Under the pieces are notes generated by a model. The model made no database searches, was not told the DNA's origin, and worked only from the letters and a program-made list of their open reading frames with translations. Below are positions 1-5,596 of a stretch of DNA of 9,662 nucleotides, one piece after another; within the stretch, counting starts at the first letter, position 1, and each line of letters begins with the position of its first letter. This stretch comes from Dehalococcoidia bacterium (GTDB taxonomy: Bacteria; Chloroflexota; Dehalococcoidia; Dehalococcoidales; Fen-1064): contig JAUYDN010000003.1 of NCBI GenBank assembly GCA_030691775.1, forward strand, positions 1-9,662, given 5' to 3'. The position numbers and the translations under genes are program-made.

Positions 1-44
1 TACTGAGAGTCTCATAATAAGATGGACTCCGAAAACCTGAACCT

Positions 45-112
45 CTCCCTTTCGCAAAGGGAGATTGAGAGGGATTTCAAAACCCCCTGTATCCCCCTTT
101 TCAAAGGGGGAT
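45..112. repeat. Pair of hairpin repeats upstream of the formyltransferase gene
   Basis: Two perfect inverted repeats lie close together. Positions 45-63 read CTCCCTTT-CGC-AAAGGGAG, and positions 91-112 pair ATCCCCCTTT with AAAGGGGGAT. A relative with the same core (CCCCCTTT-CGT-AAAGGGGG) occurs at 8465-8483, so these belong to a dispersed palindromic family rather than to a single-gene terminator. Positions 1-168 contain no convincing reading frame. Loosely matching ends (ACTGAGA near position 2 and its inverse near 145-151) hint that the block could be a small decayed insertion, but the match is weak. Confidence 0.6.
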
Positions 113-216
113 AATACGTACTATTATAAGACCATTAGTAACACTTCTCAGTTTATTATCTTCTCCCATTGTTAAACACTTACAATAATTGTCCTCTTGT
201 GTGCTATTATTGTCGT

Positions 217-1110
217 GTGAAACACCTCATTTATGACCGCGTCGTGTCTGGACCGCGCATGACCATCCTCTGCGTGGTATCCGGCTCCGGCACCAACTAC
301 CGCGAGATTGTGAAAAAGAACCCCAACCACAACTATGTTGTCTTCACCAATAGACCGGAGTGTGGCGGCGCCGCCATTGCCCGGGAAAACGGTCACGAAC
401 TCATAGTACTCAGTCATATTCCTTATCTAAGGGAAGCCAGGAAAAAGTACGGCGCCGGGAACGTGCCCCGCAATGCTCCGGAAAGAATCCGGTACGAACA
501 GGACATCTTCAACCTGGTGGAAGACCGGATAAAAAAACAACCCGATTTGATATGCCTTGCTGGCTACGACCAGTGGACCACGGACTGGATGGTGGACAGA
601 TATTACCCGCGCATTCTGAATGTGCATCCGGGAGACACCACCAAAGGTTACGTCGGTCTACACTGGGTGCCATCTGCCAAAGCTATCCTCGCCGGTGATG
701 AAGCCGTCAGGTCGACGCTCTTCATCGTGGATAAGGGAGAAGATACCGGACCCGTACTGGTGCAGTCGCGCCCTCTGAATATCGTACAAACACTTAAGGA
801 GTTGGAGTCAAAAGGAACATCGGGGCTGGTGGACGGACTTCTCCGGGTGAGCAGTTACGCCCGGTTGCGCGGCATCACTACCTATGATGAATTCAAGCAG
901 GGGGCCGGGGGGAAGCTATTGCAGGTGATGGAACGCATCTGCACCGGTTTGCAGGACGCTCTAAAAGTTGCCGGTGATTGGGTAATCTACCCCTTTGCGG
1001 TGCACGACCTGCTCGGGAGGGGGAGGGTGGAGGTTGATGGCAGGGCGGTTTACGTGGATGGCAAGCAACTACCCGGGCACGGGTGGAGAATGGATGAACA
1101 CCCCGCTTAA
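217..1110 (+). CDS. PurN-like formyltransferase-family protein
   Basis: The product resembles the 10-formyltetrahydrofolate-dependent formyltransferase fold of glycinamide ribonucleotide transformylase (PurN). Near the N-terminus is the phosphate-binding loop SGSGTN (residues 22-27). The catalytic triad of the family is visible as Asn and His in NVHPGD (N135, H137) and Asp in KGEDTGP (D176). At 298 residues it is some 80-90 residues longer than a typical PurN; the extra C-terminal part contains WVIYPFAVHDLLGRGRVEVD and matches no domain I recognise. No purine genes adjoin it, so it may be a PurN paralogue acting on another substrate. The start is uncertain. I chose GTG at 217 because the peptide KHLIYD in front of the Rossmann strand looks like conserved coding sequence. 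ATG at 259, with a weak GGA upstream, is the alternative, and a TTG at 169 is less likely. The stop overlaps the stop of the convergent protease gene. Confidence 0.8.
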   Translation: MKHLIYDRVVSGPRMTILCVVSGSGTNYREIVKKNPNHNYVVFTNRPECGGAAIARENGHELIVLSHIPYLREARKKYGAGNVPRNAPERIRYEQDIFNLVEDRIKKQPDLICLAGYDQWTTDWMVDRYYPRILNVHPGDTTKGYVGLHWVPSAKAILAGDEAVRSTLFIVDKGEDTGPVLVQSRPLNIVQTLKELESKGTSGLVDGLLRVSSYARLRGITTYDEFKQGAGGKLLQVMERICTGLQDALKVAGDWVIYPFAVHDLLGRGRVEVDGRAVYVDGKQLPGHGWRMDEHPA

Positions 1111-1988
1111 GCCTGGCTCATCACAAATTTCACAACCAGCAATCCCATAAGCGAAGCCAGCGCAATCGGCGGCAGAGCGGGCATCGGTTTGCCTTTCAAA
1201 AAGAGACGCTGAATAGCATATGCGCCGATAAGTCCAGCCAGCGCAAACGCCGCCACAATCAACGAGCCGGCAAATCCGGACTCGTCTAGCACCGAGACCA
1301 TCAATATCAGCGGGAAGCCGATATCGCCGCCGCCGAGAATCGAAAACTCCCTCTCCCCGGCCTCGCCTGCTATCATTTTCCTTGCGTCTTTGTGTTTGAG
1401 ATTCAGATTCCAACCGGACCCGGATTTGTGAATGATGAACGCCGGCAAGGAGTCGGTATCCGAGAGCTTTTTTGCCATCCACATCATGTAGCCGAAGCGG
1501 ACGGCAACCACATCGTAGACCGAGACCACTCCCAGCAGAATCATAATTTGCCACGGAGAAAGCATCGTCCCGAATACCGCCCCGACGCTCGCCAGCGCAA
1601 TCAGCAATAACAGGTTGTGCAACCATACCCGCGGGCTGATGAACCAGAACAAACCTCCGGCAATTGCAATCACCACCGCTGTTATAGCACTCGGGAGTGC
1701 CAGGACCAGGGTAACGAACAGACCCCACGCCCACAAAACCGAAAACAGAATGCGGAAAACAAGCTTGAGCCTGGCGATGGGAATCAGGAACAGTATTAGC
1801 CCCACCACGATAACAGCGATAAAGAAATAAATGACGGGTGTTTGCGTCCGTACCTCGGGGAGGGTGAGCTGGGGGTTGGCTGTCAGATAGGCGATAACGC
1901 GGTTGCCTGTGTAAGATGCGAGTGCCGCTCCCGCGATAAAAATCAGGCAACCCCAGACTACCGGGTTAGAGGCTATTTTTTCTTTCAT
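1107..1988 (-). CDS. Presenilin/signal peptide peptidase-type intramembrane aspartyl protease
   Basis: The 293-residue product is almost entirely hydrophobic, with about nine membrane segments. It carries the three hallmarks of the presenilin/SPP family (A22) in order: YD at Y158-D159 (SVYDVVAV), GxGD at residues 219-222 (GGGDIGFPL, catalytic D222), and PAL at 270-272 (MPALPPIA). The two aspartates would face each other across adjacent helices and cleave substrates within the membrane. A hydrophilic loop (about residues 172-216) separates the two catalytic helices, as in archaeal family members. The family is best known in archaea and eukaryotes, and bacterial copies are sparse. The substrate cannot be inferred from the neighbours. 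ATG at 1988 is the natural start, though no strong ribosome binding site precedes it. The start lies about 40 bp from the left end of a MITE, so its promoter would have to lie in or beyond the element, or be very close to the start codon. Confidence 0.9.
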   Translation of the reverse strand: MKEKIASNPVVWGCLIFIAGAALASYTGNRVIAYLTANPQLTLPEVRTQTPVIYFFIAVIVVGLILFLIPIARLKLVFRILFSVLWAWGLFVTLVLALPSAITAVVIAIAGGLFWFISPRVWLHNLLLLIALASVGAVFGTMLSPWQIMILLGVVSVYDVVAVRFGYMMWMAKKLSDTDSLPAFIIHKSGSGWNLNLKHKDARKMIAGEAGEREFSILGGGDIGFPLILMVSVLDESGFAGSLIVAAFALAGLIGAYAIQRLFLKGKPMPALPPIALASLMGLLVVKFVMSQA

Positions 1989-2160
1989 ACCGGATTCAGG
2001 TCAGCAGGTCCACAGACTGCGTTAGTGGAGTGTCTCAATAACAGCTTTACAATTCTGAATACTTGTACCTGGCCAAGTACAGGTAAAAGATGCCAGTTCT
2101 TTCACAGCGCCTCATCCCCCATTCGGCAAGCTCAGGGCAAGCCTTGCCCCTTCTCCGCAG

Positions 2161-2378
2161 GAGGCTGTTAAAAAATGAGGCTATTTTTGTTTGGGTTTAT
2201 GATAATTGCTCTGCGGCTAATACCTTTGTCATTCCAGCGAAGGCTGGAATCCAGTATCGACTGCCAATTATTTTTCACTGGTGTTTCATGTATTCCGTAT
2301 CAAGTACGGAATGACAGGGGGTCATTAAAGAATAGTAAATCATGAAAACCCGTATCAAGAAATTTCTTTAACAGCCTC
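2161..2378. mobile_element. Nested MITE-like element B inserted inside element A
   Basis: The 218-bp insertion has terminal inverted repeats GAGGCTGTTAAA, perfect over 12 bp and recognisable for about 16. CGCAG flanks it on both sides (2156-2160 and 2379-2383). If the element is taken to end three bases earlier, the duplication is 8 bp (CTCCGCAG). Element A copy 2 at 7129-7150 preserves the uninterrupted sequence, so the insertion boundaries are directly visible. There is no credible coding sequence inside. The interior carries the GTCATTCC palindromic repeat at 2228-2315. GAGGCTGTT-type ends occur on bacterial insertion sequences, but I cannot assign a family. Confidence 0.85.
2228..2315. 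repeat. GTCATTCC...GGAATGAC palindromic repeat, copy 1
   Basis: The 88-bp unit is bounded by GTCATTCC and GGAATGAC and begins with the small hairpin ATTCCAGC-GAAG-GCTGGAAT. A relative lies at 8538-8632, sharing the first 20 or so bases almost exactly and the closing arm, while the middle differs. Such units are common as dispersed palindromic repeats in many bacterial genomes. Here it lies wholly within nested element B, so it either forms part of that element or entered it later. Confidence 0.75.
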
Positions 2379-2633
2379 CGCAGAGAAGGGGAAGAACTAT
2401 TTTGAGAGGGGCTGACGCCCCTCTCAACTCCCTTGTGCAAGTTGGCAGTCATCTTGCTTTCCCACCCTTTGCAACCATCATTTTCATATTTCGTCCGCGG
2501 CACCACACTCCATGTGTAATTGTCAAGTTATTTCGGAGACACTACATTAGTATTAATTCTAACTATTTATTTCTTCACTGACAAACAGCGGCTTGGTGGA
2601 AACAATGCCATGGGGTTTTGTAAATGCATTTAC

Positions 2634-2667
2634 AAAAAAGCCGGGGGCAGGCTTCCCCACCCCCGGC
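2634..2667 (-). terminator. Rho-independent terminator of the ABC transporter operon
   Basis: Read leftward, GCCGGGGG (2667-2660) pairs with CCCCCGGC (2647-2640) over an approximately 12-nt loop, followed at once by a run of six T residues (2639-2634). This is a textbook intrinsic terminator. It lies about 30 bp beyond the stop codon of the decayed binding-protein gene, which shows that this gene was the last one of the operon. Confidence 0.9.
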
Positions 2668-2695
2668 TTGCCTTGTTACACCTTGTTCTACAGGT

Positions 2696-2977
2696 CTATT
2701 CTTTGATGCCCGTCATCCGGGTCTTGAGGGCGCGGTCAATCCATACGTACCGCGCCACGCCACCGAACTCCGGCGGGTCAGGTCCCACGCCTGCTTCACC
2801 GCTATACCCTTTCAGACAGGGCACCCAGAACGTGTAAGCAAACGGTATCGGTAAGGAGATTTCCCAGGTCAGACCCTTCGGTGGGTACCCGAGCCGCCGG
2901 CTGACACGATGAGGACAAAATCAGCGCCACAACACTTACGGCGGTCAGGAGTATCCAGTCGGGGTTCTTCTAATCAT
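2696..2977 (-). pseudogene. Remnant of a peptide-type ABC transporter substrate-binding lipoprotein (SBP family 5)
   Basis: Two ends of a gene survive without the middle. The 5' end has a good ribosome binding site (GGAGGGG) and ATG at 2977, but that frame hits TGA after ten codons. One frame over, the DNA encodes a lipoprotein signal peptide (NPDWILLTAVSVVALI, then LSSSC). The 3' end, from about 2877 to the TAG at 2696, is in another frame and encodes a C-terminus typical of family 5 binding proteins: GLTWEISLPIPFAYTFW, then LKGYSGE, then ARYVWIDRALKTRMTG. Only about 94 codons remain, against roughly 500-600 for an intact member. A large internal deletion plus an early frameshift explain what is seen. 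The gene follows permease C by about 90 bp and ends just before the operon terminator, so it was the binding protein of this transporter. I infer that the system now lacks it or borrows one. Confidence 0.8.
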
Positions 2978-3069
2978 TACCCCTCCTGAATTATTATTCG
3001 GTTATCCCGGAAGATACTTTCCTCACGTCTTAAAGTTACCCCATCAAGAACTTACGGGATTCAGGTCCA

Positions 3070-4017
3070 CTACTTTTTTCTGGTTTTTTTGACCTTTTTG
3101 CCACCAACGCCGCCGTACCTTCCCACGCCACCTCTGAGACGCGGGTCCAGCAGGTCTCTGACGGCATCGCCCCACATATTGATACCGTAAACGGTGACAC
3201 TGAGTGCCACTCCAGGCCAGATTGCCAGCCATGGCGCTTCATACATATAAGAACGCCCGTCCGTGCTGAGCATACCGCCCCAGCTGGGGAAGGGCGGGGG
3301 AATACCGAAACCAAGGAAGCTCAAGCTGGCTTCGCCGAGAATGTTCCCTGCCATGGCGACGCTGAAAATGACAATCATCACGGGTGTGATGTTGGGCAGG
3401 ATGTGGCGGAACACCATTTTCCCCGTGGAGCAACCGATTGCCCGCGCCGCCTCGATATACACATTCTGCCGGATAGCGATAACGGCGCTCCTCACCACGC
3501 GTATCCAGCCGATGCCGCCCCAGATACCGAGCACGATGACAACCTGTCCCACCCCGGAGCCGAACAGGTTCATCAGGGTGATGACGATAATGAGCATCGG
3601 GAAAGTGAGCAGGGCATCCACGAACCTCTGGACGATGATATCGATTTTACCGCCGAAATAACCTGATAGCAGACCAACGACAGTGGAAATCAACACATTG
3701 ATGGCGCTGGCGCCAAGCCCCACATAGATAGAGATGCGCGCGCCAAAAATAATCCGGCTGAACAGGTCCCGCCCCACATTATCCGTGCCCAGAAAATAGG
3801 TTGTCGATGGCGGCTTGAGTTTATCGATAGTGTGGATTTCATCGTACGGGAACGGGGCTAATACGTTCGCCAGAAGCGCCACCAATAACATTGCCAGGAC
3901 AATGACACCACCGATGAGACCCAGGGGTTTTTCTCGCACCAGCCGTCGTAGAAAAATGGTTACCTGGGAACGGCTCCGCCGGGCTTGTGCCACAGGTCTT
4001 ACAATTGCTTCAGCCAC
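3070..4017 (-). CDS. Peptide-type ABC transporter permease, DppC/OppC family
   Basis: This is the second inner-membrane permease subunit of a dipeptide/oligopeptide (or nickel) type importer. The N-terminal helix is at residues 32-54, followed by the family signature FLGTDNVGRDLFSRIIFGAR (76-95). The cytoplasmic EAA loop that docks on the ATPase is at about 189-209 (EAARAIGCS, then RHILPN). Near the end is the usual PSWGGML, then WGDAVRDLLDPRLRGG. At 315 residues it is of normal length. The tail ends in a lysine-rich stretch (KKVKKTRKK) that looks like an extension. GTG at 4017 is the start; GGGAG lies a suitable distance upstream and the gene begins 11 bp after the stop of permease B, so the two are co-transcribed. 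No ATPase gene (DppD/DppF type) is present in the window. Substrate cannot be told from the permease. Confidence 0.93.
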   Translation of the reverse strand: MAEAIVRPVAQARRSRSQVTIFLRRLVREKPLGLIGGVIVLAMLLVALLANVLAPFPYDEIHTIDKLKPPSTTYFLGTDNVGRDLFSRIIFGARISIYVGLGASAINVLISTVVGLLSGYFGGKIDIIVQRFVDALLTFPMLIIVITLMNLFGSGVGQVVIVLGIWGGIGWIRVVRSAVIAIRQNVYIEAARAIGCSTGKMVFRHILPNITPVMIVIFSVAMAGNILGEASLSFLGFGIPPPFPSWGGMLSTDGRSYMYEAPWLAIWPGVALSVTVYGINMWGDAVRDLLDPRLRGGVGRYGGVGGKKVKKTRKK

Positions 4018-4028
4018 TTTTGCACTCC

Positions 4029-4988
4029 CTACTTATATCGAATCCTTGGGTCGAGGTAAGCATAGCTCATATCAGTGATGAGGATGATAATCATACCGGC
4101 TGCCGCCAGGAAGACGTTAATTCCACTCACGAAGGGATAATCCCGCCGGTTCATTGAATCAAGGAAAAGCCTGCCCATACCCGGCAGTGAGAATATCTGC
4201 TCCATGATGACTGCCCCGCCAATCATCACCGGTATCTGCCCGGAGATAAGGGTGACCACGGGAATCAGGGCATTCCTCAATCCGTGCCTCATTACCACCA
4301 CACGCTCCCGTAACCCTTTCGACCACGCCGTCCGCACATAGTCCTGCCGAAGTACTTCCAGCATCGTGGTGCGAAGCATGCGCATCGTCGTCCCGGACAT
4401 GCCCAGTCCCATCAGGAGAGCGGGAATGATAAACTGCTGGAGATTGAGCAATGGGTCGGTAGCGAAGGGGGTGTATTTCATCGGCGGAGACCACCGCCAC
4501 CAGATTGAAGGGAACACCATCACCATCGTCCCCAACCAGAAGCCCGGCACCGATAGTGAGATTATGGCGAAGCTCCTGCCAATGAAGTCGCCGGCGGTAT
4601 CCTGCCGTATGGCGGAGTACAGCCCGATAGGTATGGCGATAATCTGGGCAACAATAAATGCGAGCAAACCCAGTTCAAAGGTGATTGGCAGACGCAGGGA
4701 GATTTCGTCAGCGAGCTGGCGGTTGGTCCAGAGCGACTTCCCGAACTGTCCATGGAAGATATCGTTTAGCCATTTCCCGTACTGAGTAAGCAATGGTTTG
4801 TCCAGGCCCAGCAACGCCTTAATGGCTTCCACATCGATCTGGTTACCGGCGGCGCCGGTGGGATGCTCCATCGCCATCAGCTCAACGACCTTGCCGGGAA
4901 TCAAGCGTACCGAGAGGAAAACTACCAGACTAACCAGAAAAAGGGTGGGGATGATTAGCAATATTCTCCTGATAATGTAATTACGCAT
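4029..4988 (-). CDS. Peptide-type ABC transporter permease, DppB/OppB family
   Basis: This is the first inner-membrane permease subunit of the same importer. It starts with the characteristic N-terminal helix MRNYIIRRILLIIPTLFLVS and has the periplasmic region with GLDKPLLTQYGKWL and FGKSLWTNRQLADEI. The EAA-like coupling loop follows at about residues 218-245 (DYVRTAWSKGL, then RHGLRNALIPVVT), and the C-terminal signature is FSLPGMGRLF, then DYPFV, ending in YLDPRIRY. The length of 319 residues is normal and about six membrane segments are expected. ATG at 4988 is preceded by GGAG at a suitable distance. It is the first gene of the operon, about 350 nt downstream of a strong promoter. Permeases B and C are intact although the third gene of the operon is not, so either the loss is recent or the permeases work with a binding protein encoded elsewhere. 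Confidence 0.93.
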   Translation of the reverse strand: MRNYIIRRILLIIPTLFLVSLVVFLSVRLIPGKVVELMAMEHPTGAAGNQIDVEAIKALLGLDKPLLTQYGKWLNDIFHGQFGKSLWTNRQLADEISLRLPITFELGLLAFIVAQIIAIPIGLYSAIRQDTAGDFIGRSFAIISLSVPGFWLGTMVMVFPSIWWRWSPPMKYTPFATDPLLNLQQFIIPALLMGLGMSGTTMRMLRTTMLEVLRQDYVRTAWSKGLRERVVVMRHGLRNALIPVVTLISGQIPVMIGGAVIMEQIFSLPGMGRLFLDSMNRRDYPFVSGINVFLAAAGMIIILITDMSYAYLDPRIRYK

Positions 4989-5340
4989 ACTGGCACTCCA
5001 TTTTTATCGTTTCAGGAAACGGCTCTCTTCCCGGGGAGAGGACCCTTTTGCTTAGCCCGATTGCCGCCGGACCCCCGGCGCGGCAGGGGTAGTGGCACTC
5101 GCTATAAGCGGAGAGTGACGTCTCTCCATCTCCGGCACTCCGGTTCTCCCCAGCAGAGTCCCCGCTTATTCAATCTGTTCCGCAATGTGCCGTTAATCCC
5201 TTGCTGGAAATGTACCCGCAGGATACCGGGCTGACGTTTTAGCGGTGCTGTTGTAAAACCAATTACCGTCCTCGTCCCGGTTGCGGACTGCGTTTTCTTC
5301 GGCGAACGCCCTTCGTGCTCGACAATCGGACGGGAACTCG
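4989..5340 (-). promoter_or_regulatory. Long structured 5' leader of the ABC transporter operon
   Basis: About 350 nt separate the inferred transcription start from the ATG of permease B. I see no credible gene in it on this strand: the frames that cross it start at or upstream of the promoter and lack ribosome binding sites. Several inverted repeats are present. ATAAGCGG/CCGCTTAT (5104-5111 with 5162-5169) closes a domain that holds CCGG-AGTG-CCGG and GGAGAG/CTCTCC hairpins. A G/C-rich hairpin pairs 5062-5070 with 5075-5085. None is followed by a T-run. The arrangement would suit a cis-acting RNA, but it matches no riboswitch class I know. Confidence 0.4.
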
Positions 5341-5346
5341 CCAATC

Positions 5347-5375
5347 AATATATGATATGTGACCAGTTTTGTCAA
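5347..5375 (-). promoter_or_regulatory. Strong sigma-70-type promoter for the ABC transporter operon
   Basis: Reading leftward, a perfect -35 box TTGACA (5375-5370) is followed after exactly 17 bp by TATATT (5352-5347), one mismatch from consensus. Transcription would begin near 5340. The -35 box lies in the zone that would also serve a rightward promoter for the small gene at 5474. Confidence 0.85.
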
Positions 5376-5387
5376 TAGGTTTATGCG

Positions 5388-5393
5388 TATAAT
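5388..5393 (+). promoter_or_regulatory. Candidate -10 box for the small basic protein gene
   Basis: A perfect TATAAT lies about 80 bp before the start codon of the small gene at 5474. The -35 region is poor: TTGTCA at 5369-5374 is only 13 bp away, and the correctly spaced hexamer (5365-5370) is AGTTTT. If used, this promoter would overlap the leftward transporter promoter back to back, so the two could compete. Confidence 0.4.
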
Positions 5394-5473
5394 ATGAAGT
5401 GCCTATCCGGGTGGTCAACCCAGCCAAACCTGTGATAAGATTAAATTTAGTGAAATGAACAGGGGATTATTCA

Positions 5474-5590
5474 ATGGCAAACGCGAAAAAACTCACAGAC
5501 ACAAAGACATTCATCGAGAATGTGAACAGGAAAGACAAAGTCAACGGTAAAAAGGTCGTCTTTAACTTCGTGAAGCGGAAGAGAAAGTAA
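5474..5590 (+). CDS. Small, strongly basic protein of 38 residues
   Basis: ATG at 5474 is preceded by AGGGGA with a spacing of about 8 bases. The frame runs 38 codons to TAA at 5590. The product begins MANAKKLTDTKTFIENVNRK and ends FNFVKRKRK, with 13 Lys/Arg against 3 Asp/Glu and no cysteine or membrane segment. The gene fills the space between the divergent transporter promoter and the convergent LiaF-like gene, whose stop lies only 6 bp away. A good ribosome binding site and a tight fit between neighbours argue that it is real. I do not recognise the family. The charge suggests nucleic acid or ribosome contact, which is inference only. Confidence 0.6.
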   Translation: MANAKKLTDTKTFIENVNRKDKVNGKKVVFNFVKRKRK

Positions 5591-5596
5591 CTCCAG

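Larger units (their letters stand above)
2026..2546. mobile_element. MITE-like element A, copy 1, interrupted by a second element
   Basis: This non-coding element also occurs at 7057-7308. Its ends are imperfect inverted repeats: the left end begins TGGAGTGTCTC-AATAAC and the right end, read inverted, begins TGTAGTGTCTCCGAAATAAC, both running on to ACAATT. It is flanked by TTAG at 2022-2025 and 2547-2550, a probable 4-bp target duplication. Internally it has a perfect 11-bp stem hairpin (2402-2412 with 2417-2427) and a CCCCTTCTC/GAGAAGGGG hairpin. The loop of the latter is where the second element sits. Compared with copy 2 it has two extra stretches of about 23 bp, near 2065 and 2120. No transposase is encoded, so it would depend on one supplied elsewhere. 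Confidence 0.8.

Noticed and set aside
1..160. A third copy of MITE A at the window start
   Set aside because: GAGAGTCTCATAAT recalls the GTGTCTCAATAAC end, but the interior shows no similarity and the opposite end matches poorly.
1069..1950. A 293-codon open frame on the minus strand
   Set aside because: It overlaps the presenilin-type gene in another frame of the same strand, is rich in Arg, Ser and Pro, and lacks any motif. It is a shadow of the real gene.
2090..2314. Short plus-strand frames at 1842-2314
   Set aside because: They run through the MITE repeats and translate inverted repeats; there is no sign of coding.
2402..2427. A terminator for a gene next to MITE A
   Set aside because: The 11-bp hairpin has no T-run and recurs in copy 2 as part of the element.
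4989..5340. A T-box or cobalamin riboswitch in the transporter leader
   Set aside because: GCCACT and CCTGCC occur in it, but in the wrong order and spacing for cobalamin, and no AGGGTGGNACCGCG-like stretch or terminator is present.
5102..5375. Two overlapping minus-strand frames of 60-80 codons in the leader
   Set aside because: One begins in the -35 box of the promoter and the other at or ahead of the transcription start with a TTG. Neither has a ribosome binding site or recognisable sequence.
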